From Oscillospiraceae bacterium UBA4632 (GTDB lineage Bacteria; Bacillota; Clostridia; Oscillospirales; Oscillospiraceae), in the NCBI GenBank assembly GCA_002405995.1, contig DHMW01000031.1, forward strand, positions 11,697 to 27,171: a stretch of 15,475 nucleotides of DNA, in the 5' to 3' direction. Positions within the stretch are counted from its first letter, which is position 1, and each line of letters starts with the position of its first letter. A program made the translations under genes and the position numbers. Under the pieces are notes generated by a model, which was given only the letters and a program-made list of their open reading frames with translations, was not told the DNA's origin and did no database searches. Positions 1 through 7,238 of this stretch are shown here, piece after piece.

Positions 1-354
1 CCCTCCGCCCGCGTGGGCCACATCGGCATGTACCGCGACGAGGAAACGCTCGAGCCGCACCCCTACTTCTGCAAGATGCCCAAGGACGTGGCCGAGCGCG
101 ACGTGCTGATCGTTGACCCGATGCTCGCCACCGGCGGCTCGGCGTGCGAGGCGATCGGCGAGATGGTCAAGCGCGGCTGCAAGCATATCACGCTCATGGT
201 GCTCGTCGCCGCGCCCGAGGGCATCCGCGCCGTGCAGGAGAAGTTCCCCGACGTCAACATCTACGCCGGCGCGCTCGACGATCATCTCAACGAGCATGGC
301 TACATCGTCCCCGGTCTCGGCGACGCGGGCGACCGCATCTTCGGCACAAAGTAA
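1..354 (+). CDS. upp: Uracil phosphoribosyltransferase, C-terminal part
   Basis: Uracil phosphoribosyltransferase makes UMP from uracil and PRPP in the cytoplasmic pyrimidine salvage pathway. The window opens inside the gene: 117 codons plus TAA remain, so about 90 residues of the usual 208-210 are missing at the N terminus. The fragment shows GMYRDEETLEP (from residue 9), the PRPP-binding loop LIVDPMLATGGSA (36-48), VLVAAPEGI (67-75) and the uracil-binding C-terminal stretch YIVPGLGDAGDRIFGTK (101-117), all close to classical Upp proteins. A GTG at position 13 is internal and is not the start. No clear terminator follows; the next promoter lies 24 bases after the stop. Confidence 0.96.
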   Translation, partial: PSARVGHIGMYRDEETLEPHPYFCKMPKDVAERDVLIVDPMLATGGSACEAIGEMVKRGCKHITLMVLVAAPEGIRAVQEKFPDVNIYAGALDDHLNEHGYIVPGLGDAGDRIFGTK

Positions 355-377
355 CGCGAATCTTCACAATTTTGTCA

Positions 378-406
378 TTGCATTTCTGCAAGCTTTTCGT
401 TATAAT
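378..406 (+). promoter_or_regulatory. Promoter of the parvulin foldase gene
   Basis: TTGCAT (378-383), a 17-base spacer and a perfect TATAAT (401-406) form a sigma-A type promoter. Transcription would start near 413, about 47 bases before the start codon. A short CGGG/CCCG hairpin (410-421) sits at the predicted transcript start. The word TTCACAA lies just upstream (365-371). Confidence 0.75.
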
Positions 407-459
407 AATCGGGATTTCCCGCGCAATCACCCCATTAACTGAGAGGACTGAACAAACAA

Positions 460-1905
460 ATGAGTGCATCCAGAGAAAAAAAAGCCCGTCAGGAGCAGCT
501 TGCCAGCGGCTGCGTTGACCCCAAGGCCAAGCGCGAGCAGGAGGAAAAGGCGAAGGCGCGCCGCAGCAGCATCCTTTATATCGCCGTTGCCGTCGCTTTC
601 GTTGCCGTTGCCGCTGTCGTCATCGTCGCCAACTCCAAGGTGATCGAGCGCAATGCCGACGCGGTCACCATCGGCACCGAGACCTACACCGCCGCCGATG
701 TGGATTACTTCTTCTACACGGGCTACAGCAGCTTTGTCAACAAAAACTCCGCGTACCTGAGCCTGTACGGCCTGGACACCTCCAAGCCGCTCGATGAGCA
801 GGACTGCGTCGTCACCGACGGCGGCACCTGGTACGACTACTTCCTCGACCAGGCGATCACCAGCCTGAAATCCTATGCGCTGCTGGCGCAGAAGGCAGAG
901 GCCGAGGGCTTTGACGGCAGCGAGTATGTCGAGCAGTCCGTCGAGCAGACCTATGACGACATCGACACCTATGCCGCCGCATCCAACTATACCCGCGCGC
1001 AGTACATCAGAATGGTCTGCGGTCCGCTGGTCAACAGCAAGGTCCTTGAGCGCAATGTCCGCATGATCGCGCTCGCCGAGGCGTACTCCAACGACTACTC
1101 CTCCACCCTCGAATTCACGGACGCCGAGGTCCAGGCCGCCTACGACGCCGACCCCAAGAGCTATCAGAGCGCCGACATTGAGTATATCCTCTTCACTTCC
1201 AGCGCCGCCGACGATGCGACCGACGAGGAAAAGGCTGCCGCCGTTGAGGAGGCAAAGCAGAAGGCTGAGACCGCACTGGAGCGCTATGCCGCCGGCGAGG
1301 CGTTCGACGCCATCGGCGAGGACATGGAAGGCTCCTACAACCACATCGCCAATGCCTCGAACGGCAGCTCCGAGATGATGACCTGGGCATTTGACGACGC
1401 GCGTCAGGAGGGCGACACCACCGTGGCCGCCTACAGCGACACCGGCTACTATGCCGTGCTCTTCCACTCCCGCAGCCGCAACGACTATCACTCCGTCTCC
1501 GTCCGCCACATCCTCGTCGCCGATGAGGACACGGCAAACGACCTGCTCAAGCAGTTCAACGAGGGCGAAAAGACCGAGGATGCCTTTGCTGCGCTTGCCG
1601 CAGCCAACTCCACCGATTCCGGCAGCGCCAGCAATGGCGGCCTGTATTCCAACATCTACAAGGGACAGATGGTCGCTTCCTTTGAGGACTGGTGCTTTGA
1701 CCCCGCGCGCCAGAGCGGCGACACAGGCATCGTCGAATCCAGCAACGGCTTCCACGTTATGTACTTCGTCGAGACCAACCCCCAGCCCTACTGGTACTAC
1801 AAGGCTGACCTCGATCTCAAGAACGACGCCTACGATGAATGGTACGCCGGCATCACCGACGGCGTTGAGGCTGAGCAGCTTGACGGCATGAAGTACGTCG
1901 GCTGA
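460..1905 (+). CDS. Membrane-anchored parvulin-type peptidyl-prolyl isomerase (PrsA/SurA-like foldase)
   Basis: This 481-residue protein has a charged cytoplasmic N terminus (1-36), one membrane anchor (about 37-58) and a long extracytoplasmic part. Residues about 346-437 form a parvulin rotamase domain: it opens with SVSVRHILVADED, contains the NGGLYSNI loop and closes with SNGFHVMYF. A second, degenerate parvulin-like copy seems to lie at about 234-335, since both regions share a W-x-FD-x-AR-x-GDT pattern (TWAFDDARQEGDT and DWCFDPARQSGDT). The N-terminal segment (60-230) resembles the helical chaperone part of SurA/PrsA proteins. No lipobox is visible, so it is a transmembrane-anchored form rather than a lipoprotein. 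The probable role is folding of secreted proteins. The ATG has a GAGAGG Shine-Dalgarno at 441-446, with rather long spacing. It is monocistronic, with its own promoter and terminator. Confidence 0.88.
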   Translation: MSASREKKARQEQLASGCVDPKAKREQEEKAKARRSSILYIAVAVAFVAVAAVVIVANSKVIERNADAVTIGTETYTAADVDYFFYTGYSSFVNKNSAYLSLYGLDTSKPLDEQDCVVTDGGTWYDYFLDQAITSLKSYALLAQKAEAEGFDGSEYVEQSVEQTYDDIDTYAAASNYTRAQYIRMVCGPLVNSKVLERNVRMIALAEAYSNDYSSTLEFTDAEVQAAYDADPKSYQSADIEYILFTSSAADDATDEEKAAAVEEAKQKAETALERYAAGEAFDAIGEDMEGSYNHIANASNGSSEMMTWAFDDARQEGDTTVAAYSDTGYYAVLFHSRSRNDYHSVSVRHILVADEDTANDLLKQFNEGEKTEDAFAALAAANSTDSGSASNGGLYSNIYKGQMVASFEDWCFDPARQSGDTGIVESSNGFHVMYFVETNPQPYWYYKADLDLKNDAYDEWYAGITDGVEAEQLDGMKYVG

Positions 1906-1927
1906 GCCCTTCCTGTTTGACTGCAAA

Positions 1928-1956
1928 AAAGCTGCCGGCCATCAGCCGGCAGCTTT
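1928..1956 (+). terminator. Intrinsic terminator after the foldase gene
   Basis: A perfect 12-bp stem (1928-1939 pairing with 1945-1956; GC core GCTGCCGGC) with a 5-base loop, flanked by A6 upstream and a T-rich TTTCCCTTTCT tail. It starts 23 bases after the stop codon. The A-run on the other side would let it work in both directions. Confidence 0.9.
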
Positions 1957-1990
1957 CCCTTTCTGTGACCTGATCTTAGAGGATAACGCT

Positions 1991-2722
1991 ATGGACAATC
2001 AGTTTTTACGCACGCAGATGCTCCTCGGCGCGGACGCGATGGCGCGGCTCCGGCGCAGCCATGTGGCGGTGTTCGGGCTGGGCGGCGTCGGCAGCTACGC
2101 CGTTGAGGCGCTGGCGCGCTCCGGCATCGGCGAGCTGACGCTCATCGACGACGATACCGTCAGCCCCACGAACCTCAACCGCCAGCTCGAGGCGCTGCAC
2201 TCCACCGTCGGGACAAGCAAGACCGATGCCGTCGCCGCGCGCTGCCGCGACATCAACCCCGATCTTGTGCTCCACCCCATCTGCGCGCGCTATGACGCGG
2301 CGCACCGCGAGGATTTTTTCTCCGCGCGCTACGACTACATCATTGACGCGATCGACACGGTGTCGAGCAAGCTCGACCTCATCGAGACCGCGCTCGCGCG
2401 CGGCATCCCCATCCTTTCCGCGCTGGGCACCGGCAACAAGACCGACCCGGCGCTGCTGCGCATCGACGACATCTCCAAGACCTACAACTGCTCGCTCGCG
2501 CGTGTGATGCGCAAAGAGCTGCGCGCACGCGGCGTGAAGCACCTGCGCGTGATCTTCTCCCCCGAGCTGCCCGCCGCGCCCGAAGCACTGGAGGCTCCCC
2601 CGCCGGGCCGCCGCAGCGTTCCGGCGAGCCTCACCTGGGTGCCGGGCTGCGCGGGGCTGATGATGGCGGGCGATGTGATCCTCACGCTTGCGGGCTATCG
2701 AAAGGACGGTGCGGCGCAATGA
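1991..2722 (+). CDS. tcdA: tRNA threonylcarbamoyladenosine dehydratase (ThiF/MoeB/E1-like)
   Basis: A 243-residue E1-like enzyme of the TcdA (CsdL/YgdL) branch, which uses ATP to cyclise t6A at position 37 of ANN-decoding tRNAs into ct6A. The nucleotide-binding loop FGLGGVGS is at residues 28-35, the acidic end of the second strand LIDDD at 51-55, NLNRQ at 61-65 (the arginine typical of E1 enzymes) and DAID at 119-122. The GTGNKTDP segment and the following DISKT match TcdA rather than ThiF or MoeB. No zinc CxxC pairs of MoeB/ThiF type are visible, which fits TcdA. AGAGG at 1978-1982 precedes the ATG by 8 bases. The stop overlaps the next start (ATGA), so the two are translationally coupled. 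No convincing promoter was seen between the upstream terminator and this gene. Confidence 0.88.
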   Translation: MDNQFLRTQMLLGADAMARLRRSHVAVFGLGGVGSYAVEALARSGIGELTLIDDDTVSPTNLNRQLEALHSTVGTSKTDAVAARCRDINPDLVLHPICARYDAAHREDFFSARYDYIIDAIDTVSSKLDLIETALARGIPILSALGTGNKTDPALLRIDDISKTYNCSLARVMRKELRARGVKHLRVIFSPELPAAPEALEAPPPGRRSVPASLTWVPGCAGLMMAGDVILTLAGYRKDGAAQ

Positions 2723-3405
2723 TCCTGACCGGTACACTCGTCAATGCCGCCGCGATCCTTGCCGGCAGCGCTGCCGGCATGCTGCTCGGCCGGTTCATCC
2801 CAGAGCGCCTCAGCGCCGCTGTGGAAAAGGGCGTTGCGCTTTGCGTGTTCTACATCGGTGCAGACGGGATGCTCGCGGGGGAAAATACGCTCGCCGCCAT
2901 CCTGTCCATCGTGCTCGGCGCGCTCATCGGCGAGTGGCTGCGCCTTGATGACCGCGTGCACCAGCTGGGCGAATGGGTGGAGCGTAAATTCGGCGGCAGA
3001 CAGGCAAGGTCCTCGCTTTCTGAGGGCTTCGTCTCCGCTTCGCTCCTTTTCTGCGTGGGCGCGATGGCGATCATGGGTGCGCTGGACTCCGGCCTGACGC
3101 AGGATCACTCCACGCTCTACGCCAAAGCCACGCTTGACGGCATCACCTCCATCGTCTATTCCTCCGCCATGGGCATCGGCGTGGCGCTTTCGGCGCTGCC
3201 GGTACTGCTGTATCAGGGGCTGATCGCGCTCGGCGCGTCGTTCATTGAGCCGTATCTCACCACGGAGGTCATCCTTGAGATGAAATGCGTCGGCTCGATC
3301 CTGATCCTTGGTTTGTCGCTCAATATGCTGGGGCTGACGAAGCTCAAGGTGATGAACTACGTGCCCGCAGTCTTTCTGCCCATCCTGCTGTGCCGCTTTC
3401 TGTGA
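2719..3405 (+). CDS. DUF554 family membrane protein (YdfK/YqgA-like)
   Basis: A 228-residue polytopic membrane protein matching the DUF554 family, whose function is poorly known (transport has been proposed). It shows the family layout: an N-terminal hydrophobic segment with GTLVNAAAILAGS (5-17), GRFIPERL (24-31), a hydrophobic pair around 35-75, a central polar stretch (76-103), the conserved FVSASLLFCVGAMAIMG (104-120) with LDSGL after it, and three further hydrophobic segments ending in LPILLCRFL. Length is normal for the family. It overlaps tcdA by 4 bases and follows it in a two-gene operon; the functional link is unclear and may just be shared transcription. Confidence 0.88.
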   Translation: MILTGTLVNAAAILAGSAAGMLLGRFIPERLSAAVEKGVALCVFYIGADGMLAGENTLAAILSIVLGALIGEWLRLDDRVHQLGEWVERKFGGRQARSSLSEGFVSASLLFCVGAMAIMGALDSGLTQDHSTLYAKATLDGITSIVYSSAMGIGVALSALPVLLYQGLIALGASFIEPYLTTEVILEMKCVGSILILGLSLNMLGLTKLKVMNYVPAVFLPILLCRFL

Positions 3406-3411
3406 GAGCGC

Positions 3412-3445
3412 AAAGGCGCCCCGCTTCCGCGAGGCGCCTTTTTTC
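3412..3445 (+). terminator. Intrinsic terminator after tcdA-DUF554
   Basis: AAAGGCGCC (3412-3420) pairs with GGCGCCTTT (3433-3441); the spacer can add a small CGC/GCG stem. A run of six T closes the element. It lies 7 bases after the DUF554 stop codon. Confidence 0.9.
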
Positions 3446-3465
3446 GCGCTTTCCCGTCAAAAAAA

Positions 3466-3488
3466 TGTGACGAATCTGTGAACAATTG
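3466..3488 (+). promoter_or_regulatory. Possible operator: repeated TGTGA words upstream of the pair A promoter
   Basis: TGTGA occurs at 3466-3470 and again at 3477-3481, exactly 11 bases apart (one helical turn), and the second copy continues as TGTGAACAATTG up to the -35 box. A similar arrangement, also with an 11-base period, is found in the leader of the divergently oriented CooC-like gene (13927-13947, other strand). A Rex-like or other regulator is conceivable but the match to a full Rex palindrome is poor. Confidence 0.3.
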
Positions 3489-3489
3489 A

Positions 3490-3518
3490 TTGACATTTTT
3501 TGTGCAGACTGGTAAAAT
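3490..3518 (+). promoter_or_regulatory. Promoter of dehydratase-like operon A
   Basis: A consensus TTGACA (3490-3495), 17-base spacer and TAAAAT (3513-3518), with TGG directly before the -10 box (extended -10). Transcription would start near 3525, giving a leader of about 100 bases before the start codon at 3624. Confidence 0.85.
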
Positions 3519-3541
3519 TGCCGTAATATGGTGAATTGTAC

Positions 3542-3581
3542 AGAGACTGCGTCTCTTTGCGCAGCCCGCTTTGCGAGACGC
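3542..3581 (+). promoter_or_regulatory. Leader with two mutually exclusive hairpins
   Basis: In the roughly 100-base leader of operon A, AGAGAC (3542-3547) can pair with GTCTCT (3551-3556), or GCGTCTC (3549-3555) can pair with GAGACGC (3575-3581). Both use the same GTCTC strand, so they exclude each other. This could be a simple RNA switch or just chance; no known riboswitch class was recognised and no T-tract follows. Confidence 0.25.
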
Positions 3582-3623
3582 CGCGGCCCCCTTGCGAAAT
3601 AACACACCGGGAGGATACTTCCT

Positions 3624-4823
3624 ATGCGAGATCTCAAGCATCTGATCTACTTCGAAAATCTCCTGCAAGAGGCGAACAACGACCTGGTCAAGCAGGCCAG
3701 GGACGAGGGCAGGCTGGCGCTGGGCTACACCTGCTACTTCATGCCCGAGGTCCTGCTGGATCTGCCCGGCTGCTTCTCCTCGCGTCTGCGCGCGCCGCGC
3801 TGCTCCTCGCCGGACATGGCGACCTACTACATGTCCGCGCGCACCTGCCACTATGGGCGCTGCCTCTTTGAGCGCGCGCTCGAGGGCGGCTTCAACTATC
3901 TTGATGCGCAGCTCGCCACCGAGACCTGCACCGTCACCTGCCGCTTTCAGGAGCATTTGCAGCGCATGCCCGGCGTCATCAACAATCCGCGCTTCAAGTG
4001 CGAATTCACGGACGTCCCCTTCAAAAAAACCGAGAACAGCATCGACCACTACGAAGCGCAGCTGCAGGCGCACGTGCTCGACTTCCTGCACAACAATTAC
4101 GGTGTGGACACCTCGGACGAGGCCATTCTCAAGAGCATCGAGGAGCACAACGAGATCTGCCGCCTTGTGCGCGCCATCGGCGACTTCCGCAAGCTCGACC
4201 GGCCCACCATCACGGGCTATGAGTTCCACGTCATCACGCTGGTGACGATGGTCTGCCCGAAGTACCTGATCATCGACAAGCTGCGCGAGACGCTCGAGGA
4301 GCTCAAGACCCGCGAGCCGGACGCCAAGCCCGCCTACCGCTGCAAGGTCGTGCTCGCCGGCAGCGAGAACGACGACCCCGGCTTCATCCAGCTCATCGAA
4401 AGCTGCGGTGCGCTCGTCGTTGCCGACCGCTTCTGCTACGGCGCGGTCGAAGCGCGCGAGCCGATCGAGATCCGCGAGGGTGAAACGCCGCTGCGCGCCA
4501 TCGCGCGGCACTACCTGCTCAACAGCAACTGCACGCGCTTTATGGAGCAGGCGGAGATGCGCCGCCGCAAGCAGTTTATCGCCGACCTTGCGAAAGAATA
4601 TCACGCAGACGGCGTGATCGTGGCTTCCAACAAGTTCTGCGAATACTGGAGCTATGAGCGCGTGATCGACACGGTCGTCCTTCAGCGCGACTTCGGGCTG
4701 CCCGTGTGCTCGATCGAAAAGGAATACATCAACTCCGCATCCGGCCAGCTCCGCACCCGCTTCCAGGCGTTTGTCGAGAGCGTTGAGATCAAGAAGCTGC
4801 AGGAGGGTAAGAAAAATGGCTAA
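3624..4823 (+). CDS. 2-hydroxyacyl-CoA dehydratase-like small subunit, pair A
   Basis: A 399-residue protein of the 2-hydroxyacyl-CoA dehydratase / benzoyl-CoA reductase family (HGD-D fold), whose members bind [4Fe-4S] or double-cubane clusters and take ATP-energised electrons from an activator protein. Family marks: GYTCYFMPEVLLDL (34-47), TETC around Cys102, KVVLAGSENDDP (241-252) followed by a Rossmann-like half with ADRFCYG (Cys271), SNKFCEYW (Cys339) and the C-terminal SGQLRTRFQAFVES (373-386), a hallmark of the family. Nine cysteines (37, 50, 75, 102, 179, 211, 271, 303, 339) are shared with the paralog of pair B; cluster ligands are most likely Cys102, 271 and 339, by analogy. GGGAGG (3609-3614) precedes the ATG by 9 bases. 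It overlaps the large-subunit gene by 8 bases. The substrate cannot be told; the protein may be a reductase rather than a dehydratase. Confidence 0.88.
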   Translation: MRDLKHLIYFENLLQEANNDLVKQARDEGRLALGYTCYFMPEVLLDLPGCFSSRLRAPRCSSPDMATYYMSARTCHYGRCLFERALEGGFNYLDAQLATETCTVTCRFQEHLQRMPGVINNPRFKCEFTDVPFKKTENSIDHYEAQLQAHVLDFLHNNYGVDTSDEAILKSIEEHNEICRLVRAIGDFRKLDRPTITGYEFHVITLVTMVCPKYLIIDKLRETLEELKTREPDAKPAYRCKVVLAGSENDDPGFIQLIESCGALVVADRFCYGAVEAREPIEIREGETPLRAIARHYLLNSNCTRFMEQAEMRRRKQFIADLAKEYHADGVIVASNKFCEYWSYERVIDTVVLQRDFGLPVCSIEKEYINSASGQLRTRFQAFVESVEIKKLQEGKKNG

Positions 4824-6489
4824 GTTCAACTTCAAGCTGCCCGCGTTCAAAAAGCCGGAATCGAAAAAGCAGGAGAAAAAGTCCTCCGTCACGGTGGATT
4901 ATAAAAAGCTCGCGCGCGACTTCTGGTACGGCAAGCCGGACGGCGAGCGCCGCCTGGGCGAGCTCTATATCCCCAAAACCGGGCTTTACAAGCACCGCGA
5001 ATGGCGCGGCGTGAAAGACACATTCTACTACTTCCATATGGTGTGGTTGTATAACTACGCCCATATGGTAATGGATATCAACAAATACGGCGGTCTGCCG
5101 GTGTTCCTCAAGGGCGTATGGCGCTACCGCTGGATGGGGCAGACCTACCTCACGGTCATGCACTGGTTCGACCGCGGCATGGAGGGCCTGCGCGGCGAGG
5201 CGCTGCGCGCCTGCCCATGGCATTACCGCGGCATGGTCAATGCCACGATCCACCAGTTCATGCAGATGTTCCACAACGACCTGACGCTCAACGGCGAAAA
5301 GGCGCGCGCACGCCATGACAAGACCATGGCGCACGACGAGACCGTCTGGGGCGGCATCTTCTACCCGTTCAGCAAGGAGGTAGAGAACGTCCCGCTGCAA
5401 ATGGTTCCCTACTTCGTCACCTGCCATGTCAACAACCACACGGTGCTCAACTACATCGACGCCATCCAATCCATCGGTCTTCCCGGCGATCCCTGCCCGA
5501 TGTGCCAGGCAGAGGCAGGCCTGTTCGTGCTGGACGATATGCCCGACTACTACAAGGCGGTCATCACCTCGAACGAGGCGTGCGACGGCAGCGTGGCGAC
5601 CTCCATCATTCAGGACTGGCTCATCAACAAGCCGCTGTTCGCCATGCCGCAGCCGATGCAGTTCGACGATCCGCTGGTGCAGAAGCACTGCCAGAAGGAG
5701 ATCGAGGAGGCGTGGAAGTTCATCGAAGAGCAGACCGGCGTACCGTTCGACTACGAGCAGCTGTGCAAAAAGCTTGAGAGCCAGAACGAGCTGCAGCGCT
5801 TCGAGTGGGAGAAGTGGGACGTTGCCGCCAAGACGAATTCCTATCCCATCAACGGCGTGTCGCAGGCGCTCTACCGCATCTACCAGTCCCAGTACGGCGA
5901 CCTTCCCATCTGGCACGAGGTGGACAAGCACGTGAGCAAGATCCTCTACAAGTGCGTGGAGCAGAAGATCGACACGTTCCCGCTGACGCGCCACCGCGTG
6001 ATCGCATGGTCCTGCGCGCCGCTCTACTACTCCAACTGGTGCACCTGGGCCTACAACTGCTGGGGGCTCAACACGGTCATCAACATGGACTCGCTGATGT
6101 TCGACATGACCCTGCGCACCGACAGCTACGAGCATACGCTCGAGGACATGGCGCGCTACCACGAGTGGGCGCCCATGCGCCGCATGGCTGTCGGCGGCAT
6201 GCACCATATCTTCGAGCTGTGGGAAAATATGGAGCGCTTCAACTGCGACATGGTCATGATGTACGACCAGCTCCAATGCAAGGGCATGCAGGGCGTACAC
6301 GGGCTTTTTGAGGACGAGTTCCGCAAGCGCAACATCCACGCCATCTGGATGCCGCACGCGCTGCCCGACAAGCGCACCGTCTCCCGCGCAGAGATCCGCC
6401 GCATCATCAACGATTACATGACCACCGTCATGCAGGAAGAGCCGATCGACCCCTCCCTGCTCGACTTTGACGACAGCGACAGCTGGTAA
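4816..6489 (+). CDS. 2-hydroxyacyl-CoA dehydratase-like large subunit, pair A
   Basis: A 557-residue partner subunit of the same superfamily, longer than HgdA-type subunits (about 400-480) because of an N-terminal extension of roughly 130-190 residues rich in aromatic residues (for instance FYYFHMVWLYNYAHM). The recognisable core has GLPGDPCPMC (Cys227), NEACDGS (Cys256), AWSCAPLYY (Cys400), YNCWGL (Cys415) and QLQCKGM (Cys488). These five cysteines recur in the pair B large subunit, so they probably include the iron-sulfur ligands. Its C terminus PDKRTVSRAEIRRIINDYM and acidic end (DFDDSDSW) are also shared in pattern. The start is ATG 4816, 8 bases after AGGAGGG (4801-4807); an in-frame codon at 4771 lies deep inside the upstream gene and is not used. 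Overlap with the small subunit implies coupled 1:1 synthesis. Function by family is ATP-dependent radical chemistry on an acyl-CoA or other recalcitrant substrate; the exact reaction is unknown. Confidence 0.82.
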   Translation: MAKFNFKLPAFKKPESKKQEKKSSVTVDYKKLARDFWYGKPDGERRLGELYIPKTGLYKHREWRGVKDTFYYFHMVWLYNYAHMVMDINKYGGLPVFLKGVWRYRWMGQTYLTVMHWFDRGMEGLRGEALRACPWHYRGMVNATIHQFMQMFHNDLTLNGEKARARHDKTMAHDETVWGGIFYPFSKEVENVPLQMVPYFVTCHVNNHTVLNYIDAIQSIGLPGDPCPMCQAEAGLFVLDDMPDYYKAVITSNEACDGSVATSIIQDWLINKPLFAMPQPMQFDDPLVQKHCQKEIEEAWKFIEEQTGVPFDYEQLCKKLESQNELQRFEWEKWDVAAKTNSYPINGVSQALYRIYQSQYGDLPIWHEVDKHVSKILYKCVEQKIDTFPLTRHRVIAWSCAPLYYSNWCTWAYNCWGLNTVINMDSLMFDMTLRTDSYEHTLEDMARYHEWAPMRRMAVGGMHHIFELWENMERFNCDMVMMYDQLQCKGMQGVHGLFEDEFRKRNIHAIWMPHALPDKRTVSRAEIRRIINDYMTTVMQEEPIDPSLLDFDDSDSW

Positions 6490-6504
6490 AGGAGGAACGC
6501 CACT

Positions 6505-6777
6505 ATGAAACGTATCCGCAAAGAGCGCAAGGGCTGCTGCGCCTGCCGGCTTCTCGGCAGAACGCTGGGGCTGCTGTGGAAGCTTTTCAAGATCCTTGCC
6601 AAGGTGCTCGGGAAGCTCGCCGCGATCCTCGCCCCGATCTACGCCATCCTGTTCGCAGTCTTTTACTTTGATCTGGACGGTAAGCTCCTCTACTACGTGG
6701 TCGAGCCGTTCCTGTGCAAGCACTACGACAAGATCGAGCGCAAGAACCCGCTTGAGCAGCCCTACGACATGAAGTAA
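6505..6777 (+). CDS. Small single-span membrane protein, pair A operon
   Basis: A 90-residue basic protein with a cysteine cluster near its N terminus (Cys11, 12, 14), one hydrophobic segment (about 36-55) and a charged C-terminal tail. The stretch LFAVFYFDLDGKLL (49-62) aligns without gaps to LFVVYFWNLDQKLM of the 55-residue protein at 9028-9195, so each dehydratase-like pair has its own version of this small protein. A strong AAAGGAGG (6488-6495) precedes the ATG by 9 bases, starting at the stop codon of the large subunit. It matches no family I recognise. A membrane tether or electron-transfer adaptor for the cytoplasmic iron-sulfur enzymes is a reasonable inference, not shown. Confidence 0.75.
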   Translation: MKRIRKERKGCCACRLLGRTLGLLWKLFKILAKVLGKLAAILAPIYAILFAVFYFDLDGKLLYYVVEPFLCKHYDKIERKNPLEQPYDMK

Positions 6778-6798
6778 GCGCTGCGTGTCCCTGTGTGA

Positions 6799-6832
6799 AA
6801 AGCCCTGTGGGAGCATCCTCCCACAGGGCTTT
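6799..6832. terminator. Terminator between operon A and the convergent MGMT-family gene
   Basis: A perfect 15-bp stem (6799-6813 with 6818-6832) and a CATC loop, 21 bases after the stop of the small membrane protein. T-runs are short (TTT on the + strand, TTTT on the - strand), but the stem is strong. It stands between two convergent transcription units and probably serves both. Confidence 0.8.
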
Positions 6833-6914
6833 CCGTATGCGGGAGCACTTCTCTCCCTTAAAGCTGCTTTCCTTTGCGGTATTCCCGCTTTGTTAAAAAA
6901 ATCCGCAGGCACAG

Positions 6915-7238
6915 TCACTCCAGGATCAGCGGCAGAGCGCGCACGCAGCAATGCGGCATATCGACGTGGCTGTCATCGACAAAGCCGACCCCCTCCGCCT
7001 TGAGCAGCTCCACCTGCCGGTTCGCGCCGCCGAAGGCAAAGGCGCTCGACACCTCCCCGTCGCGCTTGACAACGCGGTGGCACGGGATCACCCCCGGCTC
7101 CGGATTGCAGTGCAGCGCATAGCCCACCACGCGCGAAAGGCGCGGATTGCCGAGTGCCGCAGCGATCTGCCCGTAGGTCGCCACGCTGCCGCGTGGGATG
7201 AGCCGCACCGCGGCATAAACCTTCTCAAAGGTCGTCAT
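6915..7238 (-). CDS. MGMT-family (methylated-DNA--cysteine methyltransferase-like) single-domain protein
   Basis: A 107-residue protein consisting only of the DNA-binding methyltransferase domain of the Ogt/Ada C-terminal family: IPRGSVATYGQIAAALG (14-30) is the helix-turn-helix region with its recognition helix after it, the arginine-finger region SRVVGYAL follows, and IPCHRVV carries the alkyl-acceptor cysteine (Cys53). Because the cysteine is kept, it is not an alkyltransferase-like protein of the Trp-containing type (PWHRV); it may be a real repair enzyme lacking the N-terminal domain. The start chosen is ATG 7238, just after AGAGGAG (about 7243-7249); an ATG at 7286 would add 16 unrelated residues and overlap the upstream gene far more. 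It overlaps the EamA gene by 14 bases and is translated from the same mRNA. Confidence 0.85.
   Translation of the reverse strand: MTTFEKVYAAVRLIPRGSVATYGQIAAALGNPRLSRVVGYALHCNPEPGVIPCHRVVKRDGEVSSAFAFGGANRQVELLKAEGVGFVDDSHVDMPHCCVRALPLILE

Noticed and set aside
427..1926. A 499-codon open frame on the - strand, antisense to the foldase gene
   Set aside because: It is a GC-codon shadow: low-complexity Val/Gly/Ala/Asp-rich translation, no family resemblance, and it spans the terminator and the promoter-side leader of the real gene.
3466..3488. A full Rex operator upstream of operon A
   Set aside because: Only one half-site-like word is present; the opposing half of the palindrome is missing, so only a loose motif is reported.
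3624..6489. Naming pair A as lactoyl-, phenyllactyl- or 2-hydroxyglutaryl-CoA dehydratase, or as benzoyl-CoA reductase
   Set aside because: The large subunits diverge strongly from these types, and no CoA-transferase, ligase or 2-hydroxyacid dehydrogenase is nearby, so a substrate-specific name is not supported.
4789..6951. A 720-codon - strand open frame opposite the pair A large subunit
   Set aside because: Shadow frame: biased composition, crosses the strong terminator at 6799-6832 and has no recognisable domain.
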